Shown in pieces: positions 23,136 to 32,546 of a stretch of DNA of 64,000 nucleotides. Each line of letters opens with the position of its first letter. Position 1 is the first letter of the stretch. The notes under the pieces are model-generated. The model did not search any database. It had not been told where the DNA came from and saw only the letters and a list, made by a program, of their open reading frames with translations. The position numbers and the translations under genes were made by a program. The stretch lies in NCBI RefSeq assembly GCF_000349725.1, contig NZ_KB714693.1, positions 279,770 to 343,769 of the forward strand, read 5' to 3'. Source of the DNA: Ligilactobacillus pobuzihii E100301 = KCTC 13174. GTDB lineage: Bacteria > Bacillota > Bacilli > Lactobacillales > Lactobacillaceae.

Positions 23136-25859
23136 TTGAAAAAAACTTATTTAAAGTCAACTTTTCGTGACATTCGATTTTCCATGGGAAGATTTATTGC
23201 AATTATTCTGATCATCTTTATGGGGGTTTTGCTCTTTGTAGGTGTTAAAAGTGTCGGACCTGATCTAACTGCTAGTGCCCAAGCTGAGATCGAACGAAAC
23301 AACATGTCTGACTTACAAATTATGTCGACTGGTGGATTAACGCAAGCTGATCGGGCGGCAGTTGAAAAAATTAAGGGTACTCAAGTTCAACTGAGCAAAG
23401 GCTTTGATTATTTAGAAAATAAAAAGCAGAATAACTTAAAAGTTTATTCTTATGCGAAAAGTGATAAGCAAAATAGATTAAATGTGACTAAGGGGCATTT
23501 ACCACGCAGGGGCAATCAGGTGGTTATCGATAAGACACTGGCTGATGATTATCCTGTCGGTTCAAAAATTACGCTCAATGATGACTCTTTGAAAAAAACA
23601 CACTATCAAGTTGTCGGTTTGGTTGATTCGCCTTTATATATTGCAAATGAAGAGCGCGGTAATACGACAGTTGGTGATGGTCAAGCCAATGGTTTTGTTT
23701 ATGTACCATTTGCTAGTTTTGATACTGACGTTTATGCACAAATGTATGTTACTTTTGACGATTTAAAGGGTAAAACATATTCTTCAAATGAATATAAACG
23801 TCAACTAAATAGAAAAATAAAGAAATTGGACAATGTTTTGGACAACCGTCGCGAAAAACGACAAGTTGAATTACAAGAAATTGCTGAGAAAAAGAGCCAA
23901 CCAGCTAAAAAGAAACTAGCTGAAAATCAACAGCAATTGTCTCAGTCCAAGCAAAAATTAGAGACCGGCCAAGGACAACTTGCTCAACAAGAAGGGCAGC
24001 TTAAACAACAAGAACAAAATTTAAGTGAACAAATTGGGACAAAACAAGCACAACAACAGCTTTCTCAGCCTAAACAACAACTGGCAGCTTCCAAGGCACA
24101 ATTAAAGGAACAAGCAAAACAATTGCAACAAGCACAAAGTAAAATAACTGCTGGTAAGCAAGAGCTACAAGAAAAAACGCAGGTCTCAAAACCTACTTAT
24201 TTGACGGACAAACGAGCAGACCTACCAGGCTTTAGTGATTATGCTAGTTTATCTGATCGGATCGATGCGATCGCTAATATTTTTCCGGTTTTCTTTTTCT
24301 TCATTGCTATTTTGATCACCTTTACAACAATGACGCGAATGATCACTGAAGATCGGCGTCAAATCGGGACATTGTTGTCATTAGGTTACAGTAAGATGGA
24401 AATTTCAGTCAAATATATTTTATATGCGTTATTAACAGCGGTAGTTGGAACGATCTTAGGTGTCCTAGTCGGTAGTAAAGTTTTACCACCAGTTGTCTTT
24501 AAGATGACCGGAGCCATGTATATTTTCCAAGATTATAAATCACTATTTTATCCGCAGTTGATCGTGTTGGCTAGTTTGGCAGCTTTATTAGCTACGGTCG
24601 GGTCGGTGATCTTAGTCTTGTTCCGTGACCTCCGAGAAAAACCGATGAATCTCTTGGTTGAAAAAGCGCCTAAAGCAGGTAAGCGGATCTTGATGGAAAA
24701 AATCACTCCGTTATGGAAACGACTGAATTTTACTCAAAAAATTACTTTTCGTAATCTTTTCCGGTATAAGTCACGGATGTTTTTGACGATTTTTGGTATC
24801 GCTGGTTGTACTGGTTTGATGTTGGCTGGTTTTGGCTTGAATGACTCGATCCCTTCACCAGGGACTAAGCAGTATACACAGATCGATCGTTATCAAGCAA
24901 TGGTAACTTTAAAATCTGGGCAAAAAAATCGTGCCGCACAAGTCTTAGATAATAGTGACCAAGTTTCTGGTAAATTACCTGTGCGTATGGAGCAGGTGAC
25001 TTTTAGACAAAAAGATTCAAGTAATCAGGAAGCCTCTTTGTATGCCATCAAAGACCCAAAAAAATTGTCAAATTACATTTCGTTAAATAAGCCTGGCAAA
25101 AAAGCAAATCAGTCTCTTCCTAAAAAAGGAGCAGTTGTTAGTCAACGTTTGGCACAGACCTATGATTTGAAAAAAGGTGATCATCTTCGTTTTGAGGATG
25201 AAAAAGGACGTGAGTATACGATCAAACTTGCAAAAATCACCGAAAATTATGTAGGTCATAATGTATATTTGAGTTCCGACTATTATCAAGAAGCAATAGG
25301 GAAAAAGGCTTCACTTAATTCCTATCTTGTTCGCTCACAAAAAATGACTACTAAACAACAAGATCGGTTGGCGAAAAAGCTGGCCGATACAGGACAAGTT
25401 TTAAATACTAATTATACCAAGGATCAACGCGATAAATTAGAAAAATCAGTTCAAGGCATGAGTGCGATCGTAGTTATCTTCATTGTTTTGTCAGGAACGC
25501 TTGCCTTTGTTGTTTTGTATAATTTGACGAATATCAATATTTCAGAACGCCGTAGAGAATTAGCGACCTTTAAGGTCTTAGGTTTTTATAATAAGGAAGT
25601 AACGATGTTTATTGTACGTGAAAATATCATTTTTACGATTTTCGGGATCTTATTTGGTTTTGTGATCGGTTGGTTCTTAAATTGGTTCATCTTGATTTAT
25701 GCCTCTAGCAATATGATGGTATTCCCGGTTGTGATCAAGTGGCCAGGCTATGTAATTTCTGCGGTGATGACCGTGATCTTTTCTGCGATCGTAATGTGGG
25801 TCACGCACCGTAAGTTAAAACAAATAGACATGATCAGTGCACTAAATTCAAGTGAATGA
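23136..25859 (+). CDS. FtsX-type ABC permease with coiled-coil domain, no ATPase partner nearby
   Basis: 907 residues, TTG start (GAGGGAG upstream). TM1 about 20-40, extracytoplasmic domain with a long Gln/Lys-rich coiled coil (about 235-355), three helices about 380-500, a second extracytoplasmic domain and three final helices (about 770-895): two MacB_PCD/FtsX halves. This class normally has a separate ATPase gene beside it; here the neighbours are an FNT channel and a tyrosine phosphatase, so the partner must be elsewhere or lost. Likely an exporter or cell-wall regulator. Confidence 0.85.
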   Translation: MKKTYLKSTFRDIRFSMGRFIAIILIIFMGVLLFVGVKSVGPDLTASAQAEIERNNMSDLQIMSTGGLTQADRAAVEKIKGTQVQLSKGFDYLENKKQNNLKVYSYAKSDKQNRLNVTKGHLPRRGNQVVIDKTLADDYPVGSKITLNDDSLKKTHYQVVGLVDSPLYIANEERGNTTVGDGQANGFVYVPFASFDTDVYAQMYVTFDDLKGKTYSSNEYKRQLNRKIKKLDNVLDNRREKRQVELQEIAEKKSQPAKKKLAENQQQLSQSKQKLETGQGQLAQQEGQLKQQEQNLSEQIGTKQAQQQLSQPKQQLAASKAQLKEQAKQLQQAQSKITAGKQELQEKTQVSKPTYLTDKRADLPGFSDYASLSDRIDAIANIFPVFFFFIAILITFTTMTRMITEDRRQIGTLLSLGYSKMEISVKYILYALLTAVVGTILGVLVGSKVLPPVVFKMTGAMYIFQDYKSLFYPQLIVLASLAALLATVGSVILVLFRDLREKPMNLLVEKAPKAGKRILMEKITPLWKRLNFTQKITFRNLFRYKSRMFLTIFGIAGCTGLMLAGFGLNDSIPSPGTKQYTQIDRYQAMVTLKSGQKNRAAQVLDNSDQVSGKLPVRMEQVTFRQKDSSNQEASLYAIKDPKKLSNYISLNKPGKKANQSLPKKGAVVSQRLAQTYDLKKGDHLRFEDEKGREYTIKLAKITENYVGHNVYLSSDYYQEAIGKKASLNSYLVRSQKMTTKQQDRLAKKLADTGQVLNTNYTKDQRDKLEKSVQGMSAIVVIFIVLSGTLAFVVLYNLTNINISERRRELATFKVLGFYNKEVTMFIVRENIIFTIFGILFGFVIGWFLNWFILIYASSNMMVFPVVIKWPGYVISAVMTVIFSAIVMWVTHRKLKQIDMISALNSSE

Positions 25860-25891
25860 TGGTCAGCAAAGAAAAAGATAGTTTCTAAAAG

Positions 25892-26033
25892 AAGTGAGAC
25901 AAAAGATGTTTTGAAGTCGTTACAGTAGGACTTCAGTCTTTTAAAACACATTAAAGGGTCGTCGATCTAACCGATTAAATGGGATAGATCGACGACCCTT
26001 TTAGAATTGCACAGCTAGTTATGTCCTAGCTTT
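25892..26033 (+). repeat. Interspersed multi-hairpin element, subtype A, shortened
   Basis: AAGTGAGACAAAAGATG at the left, GGGTCGTCGATCTA / TAGATCGACGACCC hairpin, and CAGCTAGTTATGTCCTAGC at the right. The long central hairpin is missing. Lies between convergent genes. Confidence 0.78.
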
Positions 26034-26046
26034 TTTATAAATATTA

Positions 26047-26793
26047 TTAGTTAACGTATTGGTGGCGGAACTCAGAAACAAAACTAGATTCCAAACCAAG
26101 ACCTTTTTTTAGATAATTGTTAAATGAACCAAAAGATTTGTATATTGTGTCATTAGCACGTTGTAAGTATTCTGGTGCAACATTTAAAGCAATTTCTAAT
26201 TCTTGTAGATCTGCAACAGTCATCGTACCTTTGAAGTGATCGATGATTTGTTTATTGGCTTCCTTACGCAACTCATTAGTTTTTAGGTAATCGGTCATAA
26301 TTTGTTGGTCGCTTGCACCAGCGATTTTTAAAATCAAGGCGGCTGCAAAGCCAGTCCGATCTTTACCGGCAAAACAGTGGAATAAAACTGGTTCGTCGTT
26401 TGAAAGCAGATCTGTTAAAAAATGGGCGTAGCCTTGGCGTGCTGAATTACTAACGACCATTTGTTCATAAGTTGCCAACATGTTTTCATGTGCATCACCT
26501 GTACCGGCAACCATTTGATCCATCGAAGCTTGATTTGCTTTAGATGTTTGTAGAATATCTAAATGAGTGAAATTAACTTCTGGGATCTTGGTATCTGGCA
26601 TTTTTTGAACTTCTTCTGCACTACGAAAATCATAGATCCGTTTGAGAGAGCAGGAGTTTTGCAAGAAGTCGACAGTTTCATTTGCAATGTTGACAACTTG
26701 TCCACTGCGAAAGAATATCTTAGGGGCTAAAGTTCCTGTAGAAACAGGGATACCGCCAATGTCGCGGAAATTAACTGGTTGTATTTGTGACAT
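26047..26793 (-). CDS. Tyrosine-protein phosphatase (IphP/PtpB-like)
   Basis: 248 residues. The active-site loop HCFAGKDRTG has the C-x5-R-T of cysteine phosphatases; NFRDIGG at the start is the N-terminal signature of this group, which acts on phosphotyrosine and in some members on phosphoinositides. No signal peptide. GAGGAGAAAAA lies before the ATG. Single gene. Confidence 0.88.
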   Translation of the reverse strand: MSQIQPVNFRDIGGIPVSTGTLAPKIFFRSGQVVNIANETVDFLQNSCSLKRIYDFRSAEEVQKMPDTKIPEVNFTHLDILQTSKANQASMDQMVAGTGDAHENMLATYEQMVVSNSARQGYAHFLTDLLSNDEPVLFHCFAGKDRTGFAAALILKIAGASDQQIMTDYLKTNELRKEANKQIIDHFKGTMTVADLQELEIALNVAPEYLQRANDTIYKSFGSFNNYLKKGLGLESSFVSEFRHQYVN

Positions 26794-26969
26794 TTTTTCT
26801 CCTCTTTATACCATATTATTCTGTACGCTAATAATTATATTTGAAGTGAAGGTAATTAGTAAATATATTCTTGCAAGTTGTTTCAAAAATTCTATGTAAG
26901 AAATGTTACAATGAGAGAAAATTAAGATAAATTGTTCAACAAAAAATTACCAGAATAGGTGGGAAAAAT

Positions 26970-27842
26970 ATGCTAGTAGGTTCAGTTGAAGCGGGTGGCA
27001 CTAAATTTGTGTGTGCTGTTGGTGATGAGGATTACCGCATACAAGATCAGATTAAATTTCCAACTACAACACCCAAAGAAACTTTACAAAAAGTGGTAGA
27101 CTATTTTTTACAATTTGATATTAAAGCGATCGGGATCGCATCTTTTGGACCAATTGAGATCAGAAAAAATTCACCCAAGTATGGTTATGTGACTAAGACA
27201 CCTAAACCAGGATGGGAAGACACAAATTTTGTGGGTTTTATCAAAGCCCAGCTTGATCTGCCGATTTTCTTTACGACTGACGTTAATGGTTCGGCCTATG
27301 GTGAATATGTAATGTCATTATTGGCCAATGAAAAAATTGATTCATTGGTTTATTATACTATCGGGACTGGTGTCGGTGGTGGTGCAGTGATCGGTGGCGA
27401 TTTTGTTGGTAGTGTTGGCCATCCTGAAATGGGACATACTTTATTGAAACGACACCCGGATGATATAGATTTTACGGGTGTTTGCCCATTTCACGGTGAT
27501 TGCTTGGAAGGACTCGTTTCTGGACCAACTTTTGAGAAAAGAGTTGGGCGCCCAGGTAAAGATGTGCCGTTAACCGACCATGTTTGGGATGTTATGGCAT
27601 ACTATATCGCACAAGCTGCCTTACAAGCGACATTATTATTCCGCCCAGATAAAATTGTTTTTGGTGGCGGTGTGATCAGTGAACCTGTCTTGCAAAAGGT
27701 ACGTGTCGAATTTGCAAAAATTTTAAACGGCTATGTGTCACTACCTGACCTGGATAAATATATCGTGATGCCGGAAGTTAAAGGTAATGGCTCCGCAACT
27801 TTAGGTGATTTTGCCCTAGCCAATAAGTTATTACGCGAATAA
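26970..27842 (+). CDS. scrK: ROK-family fructokinase
   Basis: 290 residues. VEAGGTKFVCAVG is the ATP phosphate loop; TIGTGVGGG the second ROK loop; GHPEMGH with CPFHGDCLEG gives the Zn-binding His/Cys set of fructokinase-type ROK enzymes. Phosphorylates free fructose to fructose 6-phosphate. It precedes the LevR/PTS cluster, separated by a repeat element, which hints at a fructose-containing sugar being used there. The symbol rests on family likeness. Confidence 0.82.
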   Translation: MLVGSVEAGGTKFVCAVGDEDYRIQDQIKFPTTTPKETLQKVVDYFLQFDIKAIGIASFGPIEIRKNSPKYGYVTKTPKPGWEDTNFVGFIKAQLDLPIFFTTDVNGSAYGEYVMSLLANEKIDSLVYYTIGTGVGGGAVIGGDFVGSVGHPEMGHTLLKRHPDDIDFTGVCPFHGDCLEGLVSGPTFEKRVGRPGKDVPLTDHVWDVMAYYIAQAALQATLLFRPDKIVFGGGVISEPVLQKVRVEFAKILNGYVSLPDLDKYIVMPEVKGNGSATLGDFALANKLLRE

Positions 27843-27858
27843 AATTATTCCATAACTG

Positions 27859-28000
27859 GAGTAATACAAAAGGTGTTTTGAAGTCGTTGCAGTAACGTTT
27901 CAGTCTTTTGAACACTTTTAAATGCCGTTGATCTAACCAATTAATAAAGTTAGATCAGCGGCTCTTTTAGGATCGCACAGCTAATTATATACCAGACTCT
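27859..28000 (+). repeat. Interspersed multi-hairpin element, subtype A, shortened
   Basis: GGAGTAATACAAAAGGTG at the left, hairpin GCCGTTGATCTAAC / GTTAGATCAGCGGC (27924-27962), CACAGCTAATTATATACCAGACTC at the right. Sits 3' of the fructokinase gene. Confidence 0.75.
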
Positions 28001-28080
28001 TTTTTAGGAACTTTTTGTGGACTTGTTGAAAAAGTGTTTAAATAAGGTTGAGCACATTATTAATCAAATGAGGTGAGAGA

Positions 28081-30681
28081 TTGCCTAAGGCAAAGTATCG
28101 TGTTTTAGATCAATTGAAAGAACTATTACAAAATTCTAAAAAAGTTACGACTCAACAGGTCGCTAAAAAGGCAGGACTATCGCGCGGAGTGACTAGTTCA
28201 TATTTATCCAAACTGTACCATGAAGGTTTGATCATTAAGAGTGGGACTAAACCGGTCTACTGGCAAATAGCTATTCAAGGAGACGCATTTTCGGCAATGA
28301 TCGGCGCTGATGGTAGTTTAAAGAAGATCGTCGATGAATGTAAGTCAGCCGTGGATTACCCTCCACATGGATTTCCTTTGATCATCACTGGGCCATCTGG
28401 TGTTGGAAAAAGTTATCTAGCTTCACTGGTTTTTAAATATGCACAAGAAAAAGGCGTGATCGCTAAGGATGCTAATTTTGCGGTCTTGAATTGTGCTGAC
28501 TATGCAAATAACCCAGAGTTACTTTCATCAGTTTTATTTGGATATAAGAAAGGTGCTTTTACGGGTGCGAATACTGATATGCCTGGCTTAGTCGATCAAG
28601 CTGATGGCGGTTATTTATTTTTAGATGAGGTTCATCGCTTGCCACGCGAGAGTCAAGAAAAGCTATTTGTTTTGTTGGACTCAGGAGATTTTTATCCCTT
28701 GGGTGAAAATCAGAAAAAAAAGCACGTTGATGTCCGCTTTATTTTTGCGACAACTGAGAATTTGGATAATACTTTATTACAGACTTTTCAGCGACGTGTC
28801 CCTCTTCAGGTCCAGTTAAGTTCGATCGCTGACCGACCATTACTTGAACAATGCCAGTTGATTGAACACTTTTTCAAAAAAGAAGCCGTTGATATGCAAC
28901 GTGATATCAAGGTCCCTTATGAGACAATTAAACAATTGATCAACACTAGACAAATCGGTAATGTTGGATCCTTAGCCAATCAAATCAAGCTTTTGTGTGC
29001 AGAAGCTTTTAGAAAAGGTCAGGACGCTTCAATACTCAGGATTTCTTTAGGAAAAAAAGATGGGAAATATGAAGATGATGCGAGTTGGTTGATTCGTGGG
29101 ACTGAACATCATCAGCCGATTGAAAGCCAAATTACAGACTATGCTCCTTCTTTAGGCACTTTATTAAGCACTTTAGAAAAGCAAGAACAACGGCCAGGAA
29201 AAATCAACGAACAGTCGCTGACAATTACTCGCTTTTTGAGAGATACACGTAAAACGGCGGCTAATTTAGTTTTAGATAAATACTTTACTAATTATATTCG
29301 TCAAGAATTAATTCAAGCCGTACAGCAAATCAGTGCACGTTATGGTGTAGTTAAGGAAGTTTCCCAAAATAAACTGAATCGAGCGGCACAAATGATCAGT
29401 TTATTACAGAAAACGTTGGATCTACCAACAGCGTCAGCTGTCCTTGATTTAGCTAAAAAGCACTATCCCAGAACAGCTTATTTGTGCCGTAAAACGATGG
29501 AATTAGTCGACATCCGTGTTGACTCTGATTGGTTTGAGTTGTTGTTGTTATATACGATTTTTGATCATGAAGCTAGCCAAATTGAAAATCAGGACTTGTT
29601 AGCAATTTTAGTTTGTCATGGTGGTGGTATGGCTTCAAGTATTTGCTCAGTTGTTAATGATTTGTGTGGTAATTATATTTTTGAAGCTTTTGATATGCCG
29701 ATCGATGTTTCGAATCAAGAGATAAGTCATCAAATTAACAACTACATTAAACAACAAGGGCGAAAATATGATGGTACGGTTTTGTTATTTGATATGGGTT
29801 CTTTAAGTAATATGTATCGTGAAGTAAAATCTTTACTTGATACTGACCTGTTAGTCATTAATAATCTTACCACTGCGGTCGCTTTAGATATTGGCTTGCA
29901 AATTCAACAGAAACAGGAATTTAAAAAAATTGCTGAAAAGGCGGAAAAATATCCAAATAGTATGAATATTCAGTATTATGAAGGGATTTCGCAAAAGCAA
30001 AATATTATTGTATCTTGTATGTCAGGGGTTGGCTTGTCGCGTGAAGTTAAGCAGATCTTGACTAGTGTTTTACAAAGTGACGTTGAGATCATTACAATGG
30101 ATTATCGGGATTTAAAGACAACTTTGCAAAATCATGATCATCTATACTTTAAAAACACTTGTTTTGTTTTAACAACAGCTGATGTGCCGGAACAAAACGT
30201 GGCGGAAGTGATCAATATTTACGACATCATGGATAAAAATGGTGATAGTCAGTTACGTGTTTTATTAGAACAAATGGGTGAAAATAAACGGACGATCAAT
30301 CAGTTAATGGATGAACTCTTGCGGTTCTTTACGATTGGCGGAATCAAGGGCCGGTTACGCTTTATGAACCCAGAAGTTGTTATTCCAGAGGTACAAGATA
30401 TTACGGCCAAGTTTGAAGAGTATTACCACTTAAATTTAAGTGGGAAAATTAAATTGAACCTTTATATGCACATTGCGTTAATGTTTGAACGTATGATGCT
30501 AAATAATGATCGTCCTGTGCAAGAATTAGACGTCAAAGACATGCCAGAAGTGGAAGAAGAATTTTATTCAGTTGCCCGCAATATCTTTCATGATGCGGAA
30601 ACTAAGTATAATATCCAAGTCGATGACTATGAATTATCGCTGATGTATGAATTATTTAAACCAATGTTGATTAAAGAATAA
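28081..30681 (+). CDS. levR: LevR-type sigma-54 activator with PTS regulatory domains
   Basis: 866 residues, TTG start behind GAGGTGAGA. Order: winged HTH (about 1-65); AAA+ sigma-54 activator domain (about 90-330) with Walker A GPSGVGKS, the sigma-54 contact loop GAFTGA and Walker B YLFLDE; PRD1 (about 400-500); EIIA-Man-like domain with VCHGGG (His about 513); EIIB-like segment with SCMSGVG (Cys646); PRD2 at the C-terminus. Such proteins drive mannose-class PTS operons from -24/-12 promoters and are tuned by phosphorylation from HPr and the EII. The target promoter lies right downstream. Confidence 0.93.
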   Translation: MPKAKYRVLDQLKELLQNSKKVTTQQVAKKAGLSRGVTSSYLSKLYHEGLIIKSGTKPVYWQIAIQGDAFSAMIGADGSLKKIVDECKSAVDYPPHGFPLIITGPSGVGKSYLASLVFKYAQEKGVIAKDANFAVLNCADYANNPELLSSVLFGYKKGAFTGANTDMPGLVDQADGGYLFLDEVHRLPRESQEKLFVLLDSGDFYPLGENQKKKHVDVRFIFATTENLDNTLLQTFQRRVPLQVQLSSIADRPLLEQCQLIEHFFKKEAVDMQRDIKVPYETIKQLINTRQIGNVGSLANQIKLLCAEAFRKGQDASILRISLGKKDGKYEDDASWLIRGTEHHQPIESQITDYAPSLGTLLSTLEKQEQRPGKINEQSLTITRFLRDTRKTAANLVLDKYFTNYIRQELIQAVQQISARYGVVKEVSQNKLNRAAQMISLLQKTLDLPTASAVLDLAKKHYPRTAYLCRKTMELVDIRVDSDWFELLLLYTIFDHEASQIENQDLLAILVCHGGGMASSICSVVNDLCGNYIFEAFDMPIDVSNQEISHQINNYIKQQGRKYDGTVLLFDMGSLSNMYREVKSLLDTDLLVINNLTTAVALDIGLQIQQKQEFKKIAEKAEKYPNSMNIQYYEGISQKQNIIVSCMSGVGLSREVKQILTSVLQSDVEIITMDYRDLKTTLQNHDHLYFKNTCFVLTTADVPEQNVAEVINIYDIMDKNGDSQLRVLLEQMGENKRTINQLMDELLRFFTIGGIKGRLRFMNPEVVIPEVQDITAKFEEYYHLNLSGKIKLNLYMHIALMFERMMLNNDRPVQELDVKDMPEVEEEFYSVARNIFHDAETKYNIQVDDYELSLMYELFKPMLIKE

Positions 30682-30689
30682 CTGCTTAA

Positions 30690-30722
30690 AGAAGTGCTTA
30701 AAAAAAGAACACTTCTTTTTTT
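30690..30722 (+). terminator. Terminator of the activator gene
   Basis: AAGAAGTG / CACTTCTT stem followed by T7. Confidence 0.85.
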
Positions 30723-30761
30723 ATGTTTTTAAAAAGCGTGCTATGACAGTATTTTTTAAAT

Positions 30762-30778
30762 TTGGCACGGCTTTTGCT
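30762..30778 (+). promoter_or_regulatory. Sigma-54 (-24/-12) promoter of the PTS operon
   Basis: TTGGCACGGCTTTTGCT carries GG and GC exactly 10 bp apart and matches TGGCACGNNNNTTGC. It stands between the activator and EIIA genes. This implies an rpoN gene elsewhere in the genome. Confidence 0.93.
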
Positions 30779-30816
30779 ATATGTTAAGTGTAAATTAAAA
30801 TAGGGGGTGCCAAACA

Positions 30817-31245
30817 GTGAATAAGTTTCTGATTGCTTCTCATGCTAACTTCGCTACTGGAGCGAAAAGTACTATTGAATTGTTTGCTGGGGAAAGCAAA
30901 AATGTCACATATATTGCAGCATATAACGAAGAAAGTGTCAGTTTGGAAAATCAACTAGATGATTTCTTTGCGGAGATCACAGAAGATGACCATGTATTAG
31001 TTTTCACTGATCTATTTGGCGGGAGTGTTAATCAGCAAATTACTTTGCGGGCTGCCAAATTCAAAAATGTATTTATTATCGCAGGTTTTAACTTGCCGAT
31101 CGTTTTAGAAGCTTTGTTGTCAGCGGAACCGATCACTGAAAAATTTGTAGATCAATTGCTGCAAAGCGGAAGAGCAAGTTTGCAGAAAGTTAAATTACCT
31201 CAAGCACCAAAAGAAGATGCTTCTGACGATGATTTCTTTAGCTAA
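30817..31245 (+). CDS. PTS mannose-class EIIA
   Basis: 142 residues, GTG start 8 bases behind AGGGGGTG. ASHANFATGA holds the phospho-accepting His (residue 9); FTDLFGGSVNQ is the second EIIA-Man signature. A free-standing EIIA passing phosphate from HPr to EIIB. The C-terminus is acidic (DDDFFS), repeated at the EIIC end. Confidence 0.92.
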   Translation: MNKFLIASHANFATGAKSTIELFAGESKNVTYIAAYNEESVSLENQLDDFFAEITEDDHVLVFTDLFGGSVNQQITLRAAKFKNVFIIAGFNLPIVLEALLSAEPITEKFVDQLLQSGRASLQKVKLPQAPKEDASDDDFFS

Positions 31246-31281
31246 GTAAAAATGGAGCGAATACGAAAGGAAGAATAAAAA

Positions 31282-31767
31282 ATGATACAAGCACTTAGAG
31301 TAGACGAAAGATTAATTCACGGACAAATTGCAATGGTTTGGTCACGTGCCTTAGATTTAGACGGCATTGTTGTTGCAAATGATGAAACAGCTGGAGACGA
31401 CATGCAAAAGATGGCGTTAAAAATGGCTGTTCCGAGTGGTTTGAAGGTTATTATCAAATCATTGCAAGGTGCGATCGATCTTTTATCAGATCCTCGTGCA
31501 GAAAAAATGAAATTATTTGTGTTGGTTAGAACTGTTGGAGATGCTGTCAAATTAGCTGAAAAGTTACCTGATATCAAATATGTAAATATTGGTAATGTTG
31601 GTAAGGCTGTTGAAGGCCAAAAACATACATTTACTCAATTTGTAATGTTGACTGATGAAGAAATTGAAAGCCTACGTCAGTTAGTTAAATTATATCCAGA
31701 AACTGCGCTGCAGAATTTGCCAGATAACAAGAAGTTATTGGCTACTGATGAATTAAAGAAGTTGTAA
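31282..31767 (+). CDS. PTS mannose/sorbose-class EIIB
   Basis: 161 residues. RVDERLIHGQIAMVW carries the phospho-His of the EIIB-Man/Sor fold. AAGGAAG precedes the ATG. Followed by an unusual 780-base untranslated gap before EIIC, whereas these genes are normally tightly packed. Confidence 0.93.
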   Translation: MIQALRVDERLIHGQIAMVWSRALDLDGIVVANDETAGDDMQKMALKMAVPSGLKVIIKSLQGAIDLLSDPRAEKMKLFVLVRTVGDAVKLAEKLPDIKYVNIGNVGKAVEGQKHTFTQFVMLTDEEIESLRQLVKLYPETALQNLPDNKKLLATDELKKL

Positions 31768-31780
31768 ACGGGAGTCTTCG

Positions 31781-32518
31781 CTCTGTTTTTAATAGTTGAG
31801 CTGCGTGAACCAGAAAGCTCCGCCTAATTAACTTAGACATCACGACAAGAAAGAACACTTGCCATAATGCCTAAGTCCATTAGTGCTCACTTTCTCCCGG
31901 TTCACTCCACTCTGTTTTAGTAGTTGAGCTTCGCATGGCAGCAGGTTGTGCCTAACAGACATACACACCACAATGCTAAGGATCGCATTATAGTGTGTAT
32001 GCCTGATGCTTTACTCTGCTTTTATAGTCGAGCTTCGCAGCTCACAAGATTGCGCCTAGCTAACTTCATCACCACATTGAAAAAGACGCAATATGGCGCT
32101 AAAGTCCGCTAGTGCTCATCTTTTGATCGAGCTGCTTTACTCTGTTTTACTAGTCGAGCTCCGAAATTCAAACAACTCCGCTTATCCAACTCGGATCTCA
32201 CAGTGCACAAAACGCACTATAAGTTCCGAGCCCGATAATGCTCGTTGTCTCCCGAATTTCTCCACTCTGTTTTACTAGTCGAGTTGCGTGAACCAGAAAG
32301 CTTTGCCTAATTAACTTAGACATCACGACAAGAAAAAACACCTGTCATAATGCCTAAGTCCATTAGTGCTCGTTTTCTCCCGGTTCACTCCACTCTGTTT
32401 TAATAGTCGAGTTGCGTGAATCAAAAGTCTGCGCCTATCTAACTTCAACAACAAGTCGCAAAAAGCACGACTTATTGTTAAAGTCCGATAGTGTTCGACT
32501 TTTAAACGATTCACTCCA
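31781..32518 (+). repeat. Six tandem units (104-129 bp), each a two-stem hairpin, inside the PTS operon
   Basis: Boundaries marked by CTCTGTTTTA(A/C)TAGTCGAG-like linkers at 31781, 31910, 32014, 32140, 32265 and 32393; a seventh linker at 32519 runs into the EIIC ribosome site. Each unit has an outer stem split by a 3-4 base bulge on the 3' side and an inner stem. Outer 7-bp pairs: GTGAACC/GGTTCAC (unit 1), GCAGCTC/GAGCTGC (3), GAAATTC/GAATTTC (4), GTGAATC/GATTCAC (6). Inner stems: CTTAGACATCACGACAAG/CTTGCCATAATGCCTAAG (1), CATACACAC/GTGTGTATG (2), CTCGGA and AGTGC ends (4), ACAAGTCG/CGACTT (6). Between the stems, GCCTA on the left and TAGTGCTC-like sequence on the right are kept. Units 1 and 5 are nearly identical; unit 2 is shortened. 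Short open frames here are chance. Confidence 0.9.
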
Positions 32519-32546
32519 CTCTGTTTTAATTTAGGAGGTATAGATA

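Noticed and set aside
31924-32278. Small open frames inside the hairpin array
   Set aside because: No ribosome sites, they cross unit borders, and the same positions in other units are closed.
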